A stretch of DNA of 64,000 bases. It comes from JACKIC01 sp964543795. Lineage in GTDB: Bacteria; Planctomycetota; UBA1135; UBA2386. The stretch lies in the NCBI GenBank assembly GCA_964543795.1, contig CAZIZN010000011.1, forward strand, positions 62,001 through 126,000, read 5' to 3'. The position numbers and the translations under genes were made by a program. Shown here piece after piece: positions 9,524 through 16,977 of this stretch. The notes below the pieces were generated by a model. It saw only the letters and a program-made list of their open reading frames with translations, was not told the origin of the DNA and did not search any database. Position 1 is the first letter of the stretch. Each line of letters opens with the position of its first letter.

Positions 9524-10186
9524 TCAGCCGCCGGCCAGCGCCCGCAGTTCGGCGATGCGCTGCCGGCGATCCGCGGCGCCAAACACCGCGGTGCCGGCGA
9601 CGAACACGTTGGTTCCGGCCGCCCGGCTCGCGGCGATCGTCGCCGGGCCGATGCCGCCGTCCATCGAGACCTCGCCGCGGAAGCCGAGTTCGCGCAACCG
9701 CGCCACCTTGGGCAGCACTTCGGGCATGAACTTCTGGCCGCCGAAGCCGGCGAACACGCTCATCACGAGCACGAGGTCGAGGTGCTCGACGTAGGGCGCG
9801 AGCCGTTCGGCGGGCGTGTCGGGCTGCAGCGACAGACCGGCCTTCGCCCCGCGCGCGCGGATGTGCGCGAGCAGTCCCTTCGCGTCGCCGCCGTCCTCGA
9901 CCTCGACGTGGAACGTCAGCAGGTCGGCGCCCGAGTCGAGGAACGCATCCGCGTACCGCCACGGGTCGGTGATCATCAGGTGCACGTCGAGCGGCCGCGT
10001 GGCCACGCGGTGCATCGCCGCCACCACCGGCGGCCCGAAGGTCAGGTTCGGCACGAAATGGCCGTCCATGACGTCGAGGTGCAGCCAGTCGCAACCGCCG
10101 TCCTCGATGGACCGGATCTCCGCCGCGAGATTCGCGAAGTCCGCCGCGAGCAGCGACGGCGCGATGCGCACGGGGTGGGCCGTCAC
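9524..10186 (-). CDS. rpe: Ribulose-phosphate 3-epimerase
   Basis: Rpe interconverts ribulose-5-phosphate and xylulose-5-phosphate in the pentose phosphate pathway. The 220-residue TIM barrel has APSLLAADFANL, the metal/catalytic HLDVMDGHFVPN, LDVHLMITDP, the HVE strand, MSVFAGFGGQKF and VSMDGGIG with the second catalytic Asp, then GTAVFG. In the loop the usual SVNPGFGGQ is SVFAGFGGQ. The GTG start shares one base with the TAG stop of the upstream transpeptidase gene, so translation is probably coupled. An 84-nt gap separates it from accD. Confidence 0.95.
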   Translation of the reverse strand: MTAHPVRIAPSLLAADFANLAAEIRSIEDGGCDWLHLDVMDGHFVPNLTFGPPVVAAMHRVATRPLDVHLMITDPWRYADAFLDSGADLLTFHVEVEDGGDAKGLLAHIRARGAKAGLSLQPDTPAERLAPYVEHLDLVLVMSVFAGFGGQKFMPEVLPKVARLRELGFRGEVSMDGGIGPATIAASRAAGTNVFVAGTAVFGAADRRQRIAELRALAGG

Positions 10187-11877
10187 TACTGGGCTCCCGC
10201 CGAACCGCCGCTGCGATGGTCGGCGACGCCGATGCGCGTGCCGTCGGCGCGCACCTCGATCGCCATCACCTGACCGATGCCGCGCGGCCGCGCCGCGAAC
10301 GTGTGGCCCTTCGCCGCCAGCGCCGCACGCACGTCCGGCGAGAGCGACAGCGGTTCCCAGGCGATCTCGTCGGGCAACCACTGGTGGTGGATGCGCGGCG
10401 CGCGCACGGCCTGTTCGAGGCTCATGCCGAAGTCGATGCCGCCGACCAGCACCTGCAGCACCGCGGTGATGATGCGGCCACCGCCCGGCGCGCCGAGCAC
10501 GTAGCGCAGCTTGCCGTCGCGCAGCACGATCGTCGGCGTCATCGACGACAGCATGCGTTTGTGCGGCTCGATCGCGTTGGCCTTGCCGCCGACGAGCCCG
10601 AACTGGTTGGGCACCCCGGGCTTGGCCGAGAAGTCGTCCATCTCGTTGTTGAGCAGGAAGCCCGCGCCCTCGACCACGCACATGGCGCCGAACGTCGAGT
10701 TGATCGTCGTCGTGCAGGCGACCGCGTTGCCGGCGGCGTCGACGACCGAGAAGTGCAGCGTGTCGTCGCTCTCCTTGGCACCCGGCGGCAGGCCCGGCTG
10801 CACGTCGCTCTTGCGCGACCGGGAGATGCCCTTGCCGAGTTCCTGCGCGTACTCCTTGGACACGAGGCCGCGCACGGGCACCGGGTGGAAGTCGGGATCG
10901 CCGAGCCAGCGCGAACGGTCGGCGTAGGCTCGCCGCATGACCTCGGTCAACAGGTGCAACGACTCGCTGCCGCCCCAGCCGAGCGCCGCGAGATCGTGCG
11001 CTTCGAGCAGGTTCAGCATCTGCTGCAGCGCCACGCCGCCCGACGAGGGCGGCGGCATGCCGATCACCTCGTGGCCGCGGTACGTGCCGCGCAGGGGCTC
11101 GCGCTCCTTGGGTGCGTAGGCGGCGAGGTCCTGCGCCGTCACGAAGCCGCCGTCCTGCTGCATCTGGGCGACGATCAGCTCCGCGGTCCGGCCGCCGTAG
11201 AAACCCTGCAGCCCTCCGCCCGCGAACCGCTCGAGCGTGGCCGCGAGGTCTTGCTGCACGAGCACCTCGCCCTGCTGCAACGGCCGATCGTCGCGGAAGA
11301 AGATCTTGCGCGTCGACGGGAAACGCGCGAGGCCCTTGCCCTCTTCGGCGAGCGCGCCGGCGAGGAACTGGTCGACGACGATCCCTTCGCGCGCGAGCCG
11401 GATCGCCGGCGCGGCGACCTGCGGCAGGCTCTTCGTGCCGTACTTCTCGAGTGCGAACAGGAGTCCGGCGGGACTGCCGGGTACGCCGGCCGCCGTGGCG
11501 CCGAACTGCGCCTTGTCGAGGTCGACGCTGCCGTCCTCACGCAGGTAGAGATCGCGGTGCGCCGCCGCGGGCGCCTTCTCGCGGAAGTCGATGGCACCCG
11601 TGGTCCCGTCGGCCATGCGCACGATCAGGAAGCCGCCGCCGCCGAGGTTGCCCGCCTGCGGGTGCGTGACGGCGAGTGCCAGCGCCACCGCAACCGCCGC
11701 GTCGACGGCGTTGCCGCCGCCGCGCAACACGTCCAGGCCGATCGCGGTCGCGTGCGGTTCGGGCGACACGACGACGCCTTGCTTGCCGCGCGCGACGAGG
11801 TCGTGCGGCGCGGGCGCGGCCGGCACCAGCAGGGCCGCCAGCGCGAGCCAGCCGTGGTGCAGGGCTGGGAAGGTCAC
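10186..11877 (-). CDS. ggt: Gamma-glutamyltranspeptidase (exported)
   Basis: An N-terminal-nucleophile hydrolase that cleaves gamma-glutamyl amides such as glutathione, normally in the periplasm after self-processing into two subunits. The 563-residue precursor begins with a hydrophobic segment ending near VPAAPAPHD, consistent with a signal peptide. The large subunit shows GGNAVDAAVAVALALAVTHP and GNLGGGGFLIV. The processing site is SDDTLHFSVVD with nucleophile Thr near residue 371, followed by TTTINSTFG, LNNEMDDF and SSMTPTIV plus GAPGGGRI. The GTG start overlaps the stop of the upstream small gene by 4 bp (GTGA). Confidence 0.93.
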   Translation of the reverse strand: MTFPALHHGWLALAALLVPAAPAPHDLVARGKQGVVVSPEPHATAIGLDVLRGGGNAVDAAVAVALALAVTHPQAGNLGGGGFLIVRMADGTTGAIDFREKAPAAAHRDLYLREDGSVDLDKAQFGATAAGVPGSPAGLLFALEKYGTKSLPQVAAPAIRLAREGIVVDQFLAGALAEEGKGLARFPSTRKIFFRDDRPLQQGEVLVQQDLAATLERFAGGGLQGFYGGRTAELIVAQMQQDGGFVTAQDLAAYAPKEREPLRGTYRGHEVIGMPPPSSGGVALQQMLNLLEAHDLAALGWGGSESLHLLTEVMRRAYADRSRWLGDPDFHPVPVRGLVSKEYAQELGKGISRSRKSDVQPGLPPGAKESDDTLHFSVVDAAGNAVACTTTINSTFGAMCVVEGAGFLLNNEMDDFSAKPGVPNQFGLVGGKANAIEPHKRMLSSMTPTIVLRDGKLRYVLGAPGGGRIITAVLQVLVGGIDFGMSLEQAVRAPRIHHQWLPDEIAWEPLSLSPDVRAALAAKGHTFAARPRGIGQVMAIEVRADGTRIGVADHRSGGSAGAQ

Positions 11878-12170
11878 CGCTCCTGGCTCCCGAGCCCTTC
11901 GCCGAGCTTGACGCCCTGGCCGCGCAGGTATTCGAGCACCCGCTCGATCTCGGCATCCTCGCCTTCCAGTTCGAGCGCGATGAAGCCGCCGTCGGCCGTG
12001 ACGGACGCCCCGCGGATGTTGACGACGACGTCGAACGAGCGGTTGATCTTGTAGAGCAGCGGTTCGCGGACGAGGTCCTGGCTGAACTCGAAGTGGATGT
12101 TCTTCTTGGTCTTCACGGGCGGGATCGGGGCGGCGGCGCCGGAAGGCTGCCGCGCGCGGCCGCGCAGCAT
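11874..12170 (-). CDS. Stand-alone NIL-domain (ACT-like) protein
   Basis: A 98-residue protein that is almost entirely a NIL domain, the ferredoxin-fold ligand-binding module at the C-terminus of the methionine importer ATPase MetN and in some ferredoxins. Family features are FSQDLVREPLLYKI, SFDVVVNIRGASV, GGFIALELEGED and VLEYLRGQGVKL. The ATG used here gives a short basic/Pro lead; a GTG at 12116 would give an 80-residue protein starting at the domain edge and is equally plausible since neither has a clear ribosome binding site. It overlaps the ggt start by 4 bp. The ligand is unknown. Confidence 0.72.
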   Translation of the reverse strand: MLRGRARQPSGAAAPIPPVKTKKNIHFEFSQDLVREPLLYKINRSFDVVVNIRGASVTADGGFIALELEGEDAEIERVLEYLRGQGVKLGEGLGSQER

Positions 12171-12231
12171 ACGGGGTAGGCTGCGGGGCGCCCGCGTGCT
12201 TTCGCAAGGCGAGGTGCGACCGACTCCGCGC

Positions 12232-12259
12232 TTGCACGGCAGCGCTGCGGCGCTAAGGT
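12232..12259 (+). promoter_or_regulatory. Sigma-70-like promoter of tRNA-Cys
   Basis: TTGCAC and TAAGGT are separated by 16 nt, and the second box ends 12 nt before the first base of the tRNA. Position and spacing fit a housekeeping promoter that fires towards the tRNA and away from the NIL-domain gene. The -35 box matches the consensus only in its first three bases, so confidence is moderate. Confidence 0.45.
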
Positions 12260-12271
12260 CTCCGCCCCGTT

Positions 12272-12345
12272 GGTCCCGTAGCCAAGTGGTTAGGCAACGG
12301 ATTGCAAATCCGTCTACGGCGGTTCGATTCCGCCCGGGACCTCCA
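12272..12345 (+). tRNA. tRNA-Cys (GCA)
   Basis: The gene is 74 nt long and folds into a standard cloverleaf. The acceptor stem GGTCCCG pairs perfectly with CGGGACC, the discriminator is U as expected for tRNA-Cys, and CCA is encoded. The anticodon arm is ACGGA-TTGCAAA-TCCGT with anticodon GCA, and the T arm is GGCGG-TTCGATT-CCGCC. A sigma-70-like promoter lies just upstream. Flanked by the divergent NIL-domain gene and a 390-nt stretch without a gene. Confidence 0.97.
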
Positions 12346-12673
12346 GCACCCTCCCGTCGGCGACGATCCGCTGGCGACGATCCCACCGACGGCGATCTCG
12401 CCGAAGCCGGGCGCACCCGCCAGGGGTCGGCTCGGCGCCGACAGGCGCGGCGACGTGTCGCGCATCCGGACCTGCCGCACACCTCCGGTCGCCCGCCGCT
12501 GCCCTGACGAGACAGGGCGGTCCGCGCGTCGTCGACCGGCACCGTTCGCATGCCGGAGCCGCGGTACCACGGCCCCGATCGGCCGGCCACCACGTTCGAT
12601 CGCCACCGCGCACGGCCTGTGCCGTGCGCCGGGCGCACGCCGGGCCGGCCGGATTGCGCACGCCGCCCGGCAG

Positions 12674-12688
12674 TGGCAGAGTCCTGGC
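12674..12688 (+). promoter_or_regulatory. Sigma-54-like -24/-12 element
   Basis: TGGCAGAGTCCTGGC keeps the invariant GG and GC dinucleotides with exactly 10 bases between them and matches the TGGCA...T-GC consensus at most other positions. It would start transcription near 12700, giving a leader of about 36 nt for the secreted protein gene. A sigma-54 activator is encoded 8 kb downstream in this window. Chance matches are common at this GC content, so this is only a candidate. Confidence 0.3.
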
Positions 12689-12714
12689 GCCGCGGTCCAT
12701 ACCACCGCGGCGCC
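12686..12714. promoter_or_regulatory. Perfect 11-bp inverted repeat upstream of the secreted protein
   Basis: GGCGCCGCGGT at 12686-12696 is the exact reverse complement of ACCGCGGCGCC at 12704-12714, with a 7-nt loop (CCATACC). It ends 21 nt before the ATG. It overlaps the -12 part of the sigma-54-like element, so it could act as a DNA operator or, if transcribed from further upstream, as a leader hairpin. There is no T tract, so an intrinsic terminator is unlikely. Confidence 0.5.
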
Positions 12715-12735
12715 TCTCTCACCTCGTCTCCACCC

Positions 12736-14472
12736 ATGCGAACCATCGACCTGTTCGCCGCGGCGCTCGCCGCGGCGCTCTCGGTCTCCGTACGCGCGCA
12801 GGCCTCCGGCGCGCCGTGCTTCGAGACCAACCTCGGCACCAACCTGCAACTCGGCGACGACGCCGTGGCTGCGAACAACGTCCTCGGCTTCACCTTCCCC
12901 GGGCCGGGCGGCGCGCAGGTCACCTCGATCGACATCAGCAGCAACGGCTTCGTCTGGCTCGGTTCGAACACCGCCAACGGCTGCTGCGGTGGCTGGCTGC
13001 AGGACTTCCTCACCAACACGGCCCGCATCGCGCCGATGTGGAGCGACCTCTATCCGCCGGGCGGCAACGGCGTGTTCTTCAACACCTTCCCGGCGACGCC
13101 GTCGAGCCTCGCGCGCGCGGTGGTCACCTGGGACCAGATCCCCGAATTCGGCAACACGGCGCCGATGACCGTGCAGTTGCAGCTGTTCGCCGACGGCTCG
13201 ATGGTCTTCGTCTACGACGCCAACTGCAGCAACCTCTACCACAACGTGCTCGTCGGCGTGACCGAGGGCACGGCCGCGGTCGCCAACGCCGTCGACTTCT
13301 CCGGCATCGGCGTCACGGCGCCGCACATCAGCGGCACGAACCCGACGATCCACGAGGAACTGTCCAGCACGTTCGACATCGCCGGCAAGAGCTTCGAGTT
13401 CCTGCCCAACGGCCAGGGCGGCTACATCGTCGTCGATCGGCCCACCTGTGCGTTCGCGAACGTCAGCAGCTTCGGCCTCGGTTGCCCGAAGCCCGCCGTC
13501 AGCTACGAGCTGTTCACCGCCACCAACCCGATCGACCTCTCGAACGCGACCATCGACTTCCTCGCGGCGCAGGGCTCCGGCTACGCCGCGGTGCCGAGCA
13601 CCGGTTTCTTCACCGGCTACACGAACGCCATCGCGACCGGCGACGACGTGGTGACCGGACCGTTCCAGCTGCCCTTCTCCTTCGCGTTCCCCGGCGGCAG
13701 CACGACCGCCATCGACGTCAGCAGCAACGGCTTCGTCTGGCTGTCGACCGGCAACTGGAACTCGCGCTGCTGTTACGGCGATCCGGCGACGTTCGTGACC
13801 GATCCGGCGAGCATCGCCGTGCTCTGGCAGGACCTCAATCCGAGCCAGGGTGGCCAGATCTACTTCGACGTCGACCCGAGCAACACCGCCGTGCACATCA
13901 CCTGGCTCAACGTGCCCGAGTACTACAACAGCGGGACGAACACCTGCCAGCTGACGCTGCGCAGCGACGGCAGCTTCCGCATGGCGTGGCAGGGCGTCGC
14001 CAACGTGAGCCACGATTGCCTCGTCGGCTTCTCGCAGGGCAACGGCGCCATCGACCCGGGCTCGCGCGACCTGAGCACGTCGCTGCCGTTCGTGTTCGGC
14101 CCGGGTGGCACCCCGCTGAGCCTCGCTCCGCAGACCGGCTCCCGCCCGGTGATCGGCACGACCTTCACGATGGAGATCGATCGGATCACGGCCGGCTCGA
14201 CCCTGGGTGCCATGGTGTTCGGCTTCAACGCCCTGGTGCCCGGCCTCGATCTCTCGCCGCTCGGCATGCCCGGCTGCGAGCAGAACATCTCGCTCGACGC
14301 GTCGTCGTTCTTCCCGCTGCTGACGACGCCGGCCACCTTCCCGTTCGCGGTGCCGAACAGCTCGGGCCTCGTCGGATACACGCTCTATGCGCAGGCCGGC
14401 ACCGTGACGCCCGGCATCAACCTGCCGGGCGTCGCCGTCTCGAACGGCCTCGCGATCCAACTCGGCAACTGA
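12736..14472 (+). CDS. Secreted protein with two NIDO-like domain copies and a C-terminal planctomycete-type module
   Basis: Unrecognised as a named family; 578 residues. A signal peptide covers about residues 1-22 (cleavage near VRAQA). Two copies of a roughly 200-residue beta-rich unit follow. Both contain a FTFPGPGG / FAFPGGS strand, IDISSNGFVWLG (about 65) or IDVSSNGFVWLS (about 326), a CC pair (NGCCGGW, SRCCYGD), the MWSDL / LWQDL turn and a V.W..(I/V)PE(F/Y) strand, a pattern similar to nidogen-type (NIDO) extracellular domains. The last 100 residues (TFTMEIDRI onward, with LGMPGCEQNIS, LVGYTLYAQA and VSNGLAIQLG) form a separate module seen again in the peroxidase at the right window edge. 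Probably surface or envelope located. The ATG follows a C/T-rich stretch with no Shine-Dalgarno. Confidence 0.75.
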   Translation: MRTIDLFAAALAAALSVSVRAQASGAPCFETNLGTNLQLGDDAVAANNVLGFTFPGPGGAQVTSIDISSNGFVWLGSNTANGCCGGWLQDFLTNTARIAPMWSDLYPPGGNGVFFNTFPATPSSLARAVVTWDQIPEFGNTAPMTVQLQLFADGSMVFVYDANCSNLYHNVLVGVTEGTAAVANAVDFSGIGVTAPHISGTNPTIHEELSSTFDIAGKSFEFLPNGQGGYIVVDRPTCAFANVSSFGLGCPKPAVSYELFTATNPIDLSNATIDFLAAQGSGYAAVPSTGFFTGYTNAIATGDDVVTGPFQLPFSFAFPGGSTTAIDVSSNGFVWLSTGNWNSRCCYGDPATFVTDPASIAVLWQDLNPSQGGQIYFDVDPSNTAVHITWLNVPEYYNSGTNTCQLTLRSDGSFRMAWQGVANVSHDCLVGFSQGNGAIDPGSRDLSTSLPFVFGPGGTPLSLAPQTGSRPVIGTTFTMEIDRITAGSTLGAMVFGFNALVPGLDLSPLGMPGCEQNISLDASSFFPLLTTPATFPFAVPNSSGLVGYTLYAQAGTVTPGINLPGVAVSNGLAIQLGN

Positions 14473-14663
14473 GCACCTGCCTCGGCGGCAAGCCGCGCAG
14501 CGGCGCGCCGGCGAGGCAGCGCGAAGTCGCGATGCGAGCCGGCTGCGAGCGGCCTTGCCGCGAGCCGCCGGGTCGTCGACGCAACTGAGCACCTGCCTCG
14601 GCGGCAAGCCGCGCAGCGGCGCGCCGGCGAGTCAGCGCGAAGTCGCGATGCGAGCCGGCTGCG
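14465..14663. repeat. 83-bp direct repeat, two copies 116 bp apart, each able to fold
   Basis: Copy 1 is 14465-14547 and copy 2 is 14581-14663; they differ at one base (GAGGCAG against GAGTCAG). Copy 1 starts within the last codons of the secreted protein gene and contains its stop. Each copy contains an imperfect long hairpin (GCCTCGGCGGC pairing with GCCGGCGAGGC, with an inner GCCGC-gca-GCGGC stem) and a smaller TCGC-gat-GCGA stem. It may serve as a transcript end or RNA stabiliser between this gene and tRNA-Leu. There is no T tract. Confidence 0.85.
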
Positions 14664-14714
14664 TCGTCACGCGGACGTGGCAATCCCCCGCGCAGAGCCG
14701 CATGATCTCACCCA

Positions 14715-14802
14715 GCGGGAGTGGCGGAACGGCAGACGCAGCGGCCTTAAAAGCCGCAGGCCGGCAACGGCCGTGAGGGTTCGAGTCCCTCCTCCTGCAC
14801 CA
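14715..14802 (+). tRNA. tRNA-Leu (UAA)
   Basis: An 88-nt class II tRNA. The acceptor stem GCGGGAG pairs with CTCCTGC with one G-U pair, the discriminator is A and CCA is encoded. The anticodon arm is GCGGC-CTTAAAA-GCCGC, anticodon TAA, and the T arm is GAGGG-TTCGAGT-CCCTC. A long variable arm (AGGCCGGCAACGGCCGTG) is typical of leucine tRNAs. It sits directly after the 83-bp repeats, and its 3' end is the first unit of a 16-bp tandem array. Confidence 0.96.
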
Positions 14803-14873
14803 CTCCCTTCCTGCACCACGGTCCGCCCGCATCCCTGTCCGCCTGCACCAGGGTCCGCCTGCACCCCTGGTGC
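14794..14873. repeat. 16-bp tandem array starting in the 3' end of tRNA-Leu
   Basis: Five consecutive 16-nt units start at 14794, 14810, 14826, 14842 and 14858. Four begin with CCTGCACC and the third with the degenerate CCCGCATCC; units two to four end in GTCCG. The first unit is the acceptor-stem/CCA end of the tRNA itself. The array ends about 50 nt before the stop of the convergent BatD-like gene. It looks like a local expansion seeded by the tRNA end. Confidence 0.75.
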
Positions 14874-14923
14874 CGCGCCGCGCTCGCCCACCTCCCGGGC
14901 GACCGCGGCCCCGATCCGCTGGG

Positions 14924-16258
14924 TCAGCTGCGGCCCAGCAGGTCGCGGGCGGCCGCCTCGACCGCGGCGAACGGCGGCGCCGGTCCACCAAAGCGCGTCG
15001 CTTCGAGCCGTTCGTGCACCTGCTGCGCGGCGCTGGCCGCCGCACCGACGCCACGGGCGGCCAGTGTTGCGAAGACCCCACCGGCATCGAAATGCGCCAG
15101 CCCGGCCGCCGCGGCGCAGAGCGTTTCGAACGCCGCGAGCTGTGCGGCCGGTCCGGCGTGCGCCGTGGCGAGCAACGCAGCGAGGGCCTGACGCCGCCGC
15201 GCGGCGGCCCGACGACTGCGTTGCAGGATCCGGAGCACGAGCACCGACACGGCGACGGCCACGGCTGCCGCGGCGAGCAGCCCCCACGGCGCGCCGCCGC
15301 GCGCCTGCCGCGCGACGAGGTCCTGCACCCGCGGCGGCAGCGCCGCGACGTCGGGGCACGGCAGGACCCGCAGCGGCACGGGGACCGTCTCGAGGGTCCG
15401 GTAGCCGCCGGTGGTCGGATCGAAACAGACGAAGGGCAACGGCGGCAGCGTCTCGACACCCTCGCGCAGGGCCAGCAGATCGAACACGAACTCGGCGCGC
15501 GAGCCAGCCCGCCGCTCGCGCAGGCCTTGCACCGCGAAGCCGTCGAGGTCGGGCCACGGCGGGGCCTGCATGCGCGCGAAGTTGCCTCGCCCTTCGACGA
15601 CGAGGGTCGCAGCCACGGTGCCACCGACCTCGACCTCGGCGGCAGCGAGTCCGGCGCGCACGGTGAAGGTGCCGACCGCGCCGGCGAACCCCGGCGGCCT
15701 GCCGGCCGTCGGCAGCTCGCGCACCCGCCACTGCGGGGGCGGTGCGGCGACGCTCGCGTGCTGCACGTCGATGGGCTGGCGGCCGCGGAGGAAGTCCTCG
15801 GTGAACGAGGTGGCGAACGCATAACGCGCCTGGACGCCGTCGACCGGGCCGTCGCCCGCGACGAGCGGCACCCAGCGGAACGGCAGCTCGACGACGGCGA
15901 ACGAACGGCCCTCGCGCACGACGTCGCGGCGCGCCGCGAACGCAGCGACGCGATCGCCCAGCGCGGCGCGCCGCGCGCCGTCGCCGGTGGCTTCGAGCCA
16001 CTCGATCGCGTGCCCGTCGCCGTTCGCGAGCCACGACGCGGAGAGCTGGACGGGCAGGTCGAGACGCTGCGCCTGCAACGGCACCCCCTGGGCGGCGAAG
16101 AACGCCGCGTCGAAGCCGACGCGCAGCGTGCCTTCGAGCGGCTGCTCGACCCAGACGTCGGCGGCGTGCGGCTCGAGCTCGACGAACACCGGCGCCTGCG
16201 CGCCCAGGCCGGCGCACGCGGCGAGGACCGTGGCGAACGCGCGTGCCGGCCGCGTCAC
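14924..16258 (-). CDS. BatD-like oxygen-tolerance protein
   Basis: Last gene of the aerotolerance-type operon. The 444-residue protein has a signal peptide (VTRPARAFATVLAACAGLGAQ), then a beta-rich periplasmic region beginning APVFVELEPHAADVWVEQPL, the usual BatD opening (V...V.P..V.V.Q...). One membrane helix lies at about 322-344 (GLLAAAAVAVAVSVLVLRIL) and a cytoplasmic helical tail follows. BatD proteins are thought to work with the VWA and TPR partners in envelope stress resistance; the molecular role is unsettled. The GTG start overlaps the upstream stop by 4 bp. Confidence 0.8.
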   Translation of the reverse strand: MTRPARAFATVLAACAGLGAQAPVFVELEPHAADVWVEQPLEGTLRVGFDAAFFAAQGVPLQAQRLDLPVQLSASWLANGDGHAIEWLEATGDGARRAALGDRVAAFAARRDVVREGRSFAVVELPFRWVPLVAGDGPVDGVQARYAFATSFTEDFLRGRQPIDVQHASVAAPPPQWRVRELPTAGRPPGFAGAVGTFTVRAGLAAAEVEVGGTVAATLVVEGRGNFARMQAPPWPDLDGFAVQGLRERRAGSRAEFVFDLLALREGVETLPPLPFVCFDPTTGGYRTLETVPVPLRVLPCPDVAALPPRVQDLVARQARGGAPWGLLAAAAVAVAVSVLVLRILQRSRRAAARRRQALAALLATAHAGPAAQLAAFETLCAAAAGLAHFDAGGVFATLAARGVGAAASAAQQVHERLEATRFGGPAPPFAAVEAAARDLLGRS

Positions 16259-16977
16259 CAGTCGCGCGCCCCCACCGCCGTGCGCTGCCGCTGCGCCGCG
16301 GCGCGCGTCGCACGCTTCTCCTGTTCCTTGCGGGCGAGCTTCTTCGCCAGCTCGGCGACCTCCTGCGGCGAGAGCGGCGGCACCTGCAGGTCCGGCGGCC
16401 GTTCCTCGGCCGTCGGCTCGCCGGGCGGCGGCTCGGGCGGTGGCGCTTCCTCCTGCTGGCTCTTCTGCCGGTGCGCATCGCGTTGCCGGGTCCACTCGGC
16501 CAGCGCCCGCTGCGCGCGCTCGGCGTTGCGCAGCGACTCCTCCCAGCCGCCCGGCCGGCGCGCGGCGACGAGCCAGTGCTGCAAGGCGCGCCGTGCACCG
16601 TCGACGGCGGCCTGCCACGCCATCGGCTCGGCGTCGGCCAGTCCCGCCGCCGCGGCCGCCTGCTCCGCGCGTTGCATCGCCGCCATGCCGAGCAGGAACT
16701 CGGCCAGAGCGCGCTCGGCGGCATCGTCGAGGGCGAGCAGGGGTCGCAGCACGGGCTCGGCGTCGCCGGGTCGGGAGAGACGCAAGGCAGCGAGGGCCAG
16801 GTTCGTGGCGATCGCGGGGTGCGGCTGCGCGGCGGCGTCGTAGGCCAGCCGGAAACCCGCGAGCGCCTCGGCGTGGCGGCCGGCGCGGTAGTCCGCGAGC
16901 GCGGCCGCGAACGGGTCGCCCGTCGAGGGCCCCTGCAGCAGGAGCACGCCTAGCAGCGCGGTCGTGCGGGCGGTCAT
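16255..16977 (-). CDS. BatC-like TPR protein of the aerotolerance operon
   Basis: A 240-residue exported protein with an N-terminal hydrophobic segment (TTALLGVLLLQG) and helical repeats of TPR character: DYRAGRHAEALAGFRLAY and NLALAALRLSRPGDAEPVL are one helix pair each. The C-terminal third is Pro/Glu-rich then charged (PPEPPPGEP, LSPQEVAELAKKLARKEQ), which is common in BatC/BatE-type partners. It lies between the second VWA gene and BatD with 4-bp overlaps at both ends (ATGA and GTGA), the order known for bat operons. Confidence 0.7.
   Translation of the reverse strand: MTARTTALLGVLLLQGPSTGDPFAAALADYRAGRHAEALAGFRLAYDAAAQPHPAIATNLALAALRLSRPGDAEPVLRPLLALDDAAERALAEFLLGMAAMQRAEQAAAAAGLADAEPMAWQAAVDGARRALQHWLVAARRPGGWEESLRNAERAQRALAEWTRQRDAHRQKSQQEEAPPPEPPPGEPTAEERPPDLQVPPLSPQEVAELAKKLARKEQEKRATRAAAQRQRTAVGARDW

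Larger units (their letters stand above)
12346..12735. other. 390-nt intergenic region between tRNA-Cys and the secreted protein gene
   Basis: No convincing coding sequence was found on either strand: the open frames crossing it are shadows of neighbours or lack codon structure. It holds a short hairpin at 12501-12518 (GCCCTG, 6-nt loop, CAGGGC) without a T tract, an element resembling a sigma-54 -24/-12 promoter, and a perfect 11-bp inverted repeat just before the next gene, both listed separately. Confidence 0.6.

Noticed and set aside
12501..12518. GCCCTG-loop-CAGGGC hairpin as a terminator of tRNA-Cys
   Set aside because: It is 155 nt past the tRNA, has only a 6-bp stem and no T tract; not enough to call a terminator.
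14678..14706. TGGCAA/CATGAT promoter before tRNA-Leu
   Set aside because: The 17-nt spacing is right but both boxes match the consensus poorly; left unannotated.
14794..14873. CRISPR array
   Set aside because: The units are contiguous with no spacers and too short; no cas genes are present.
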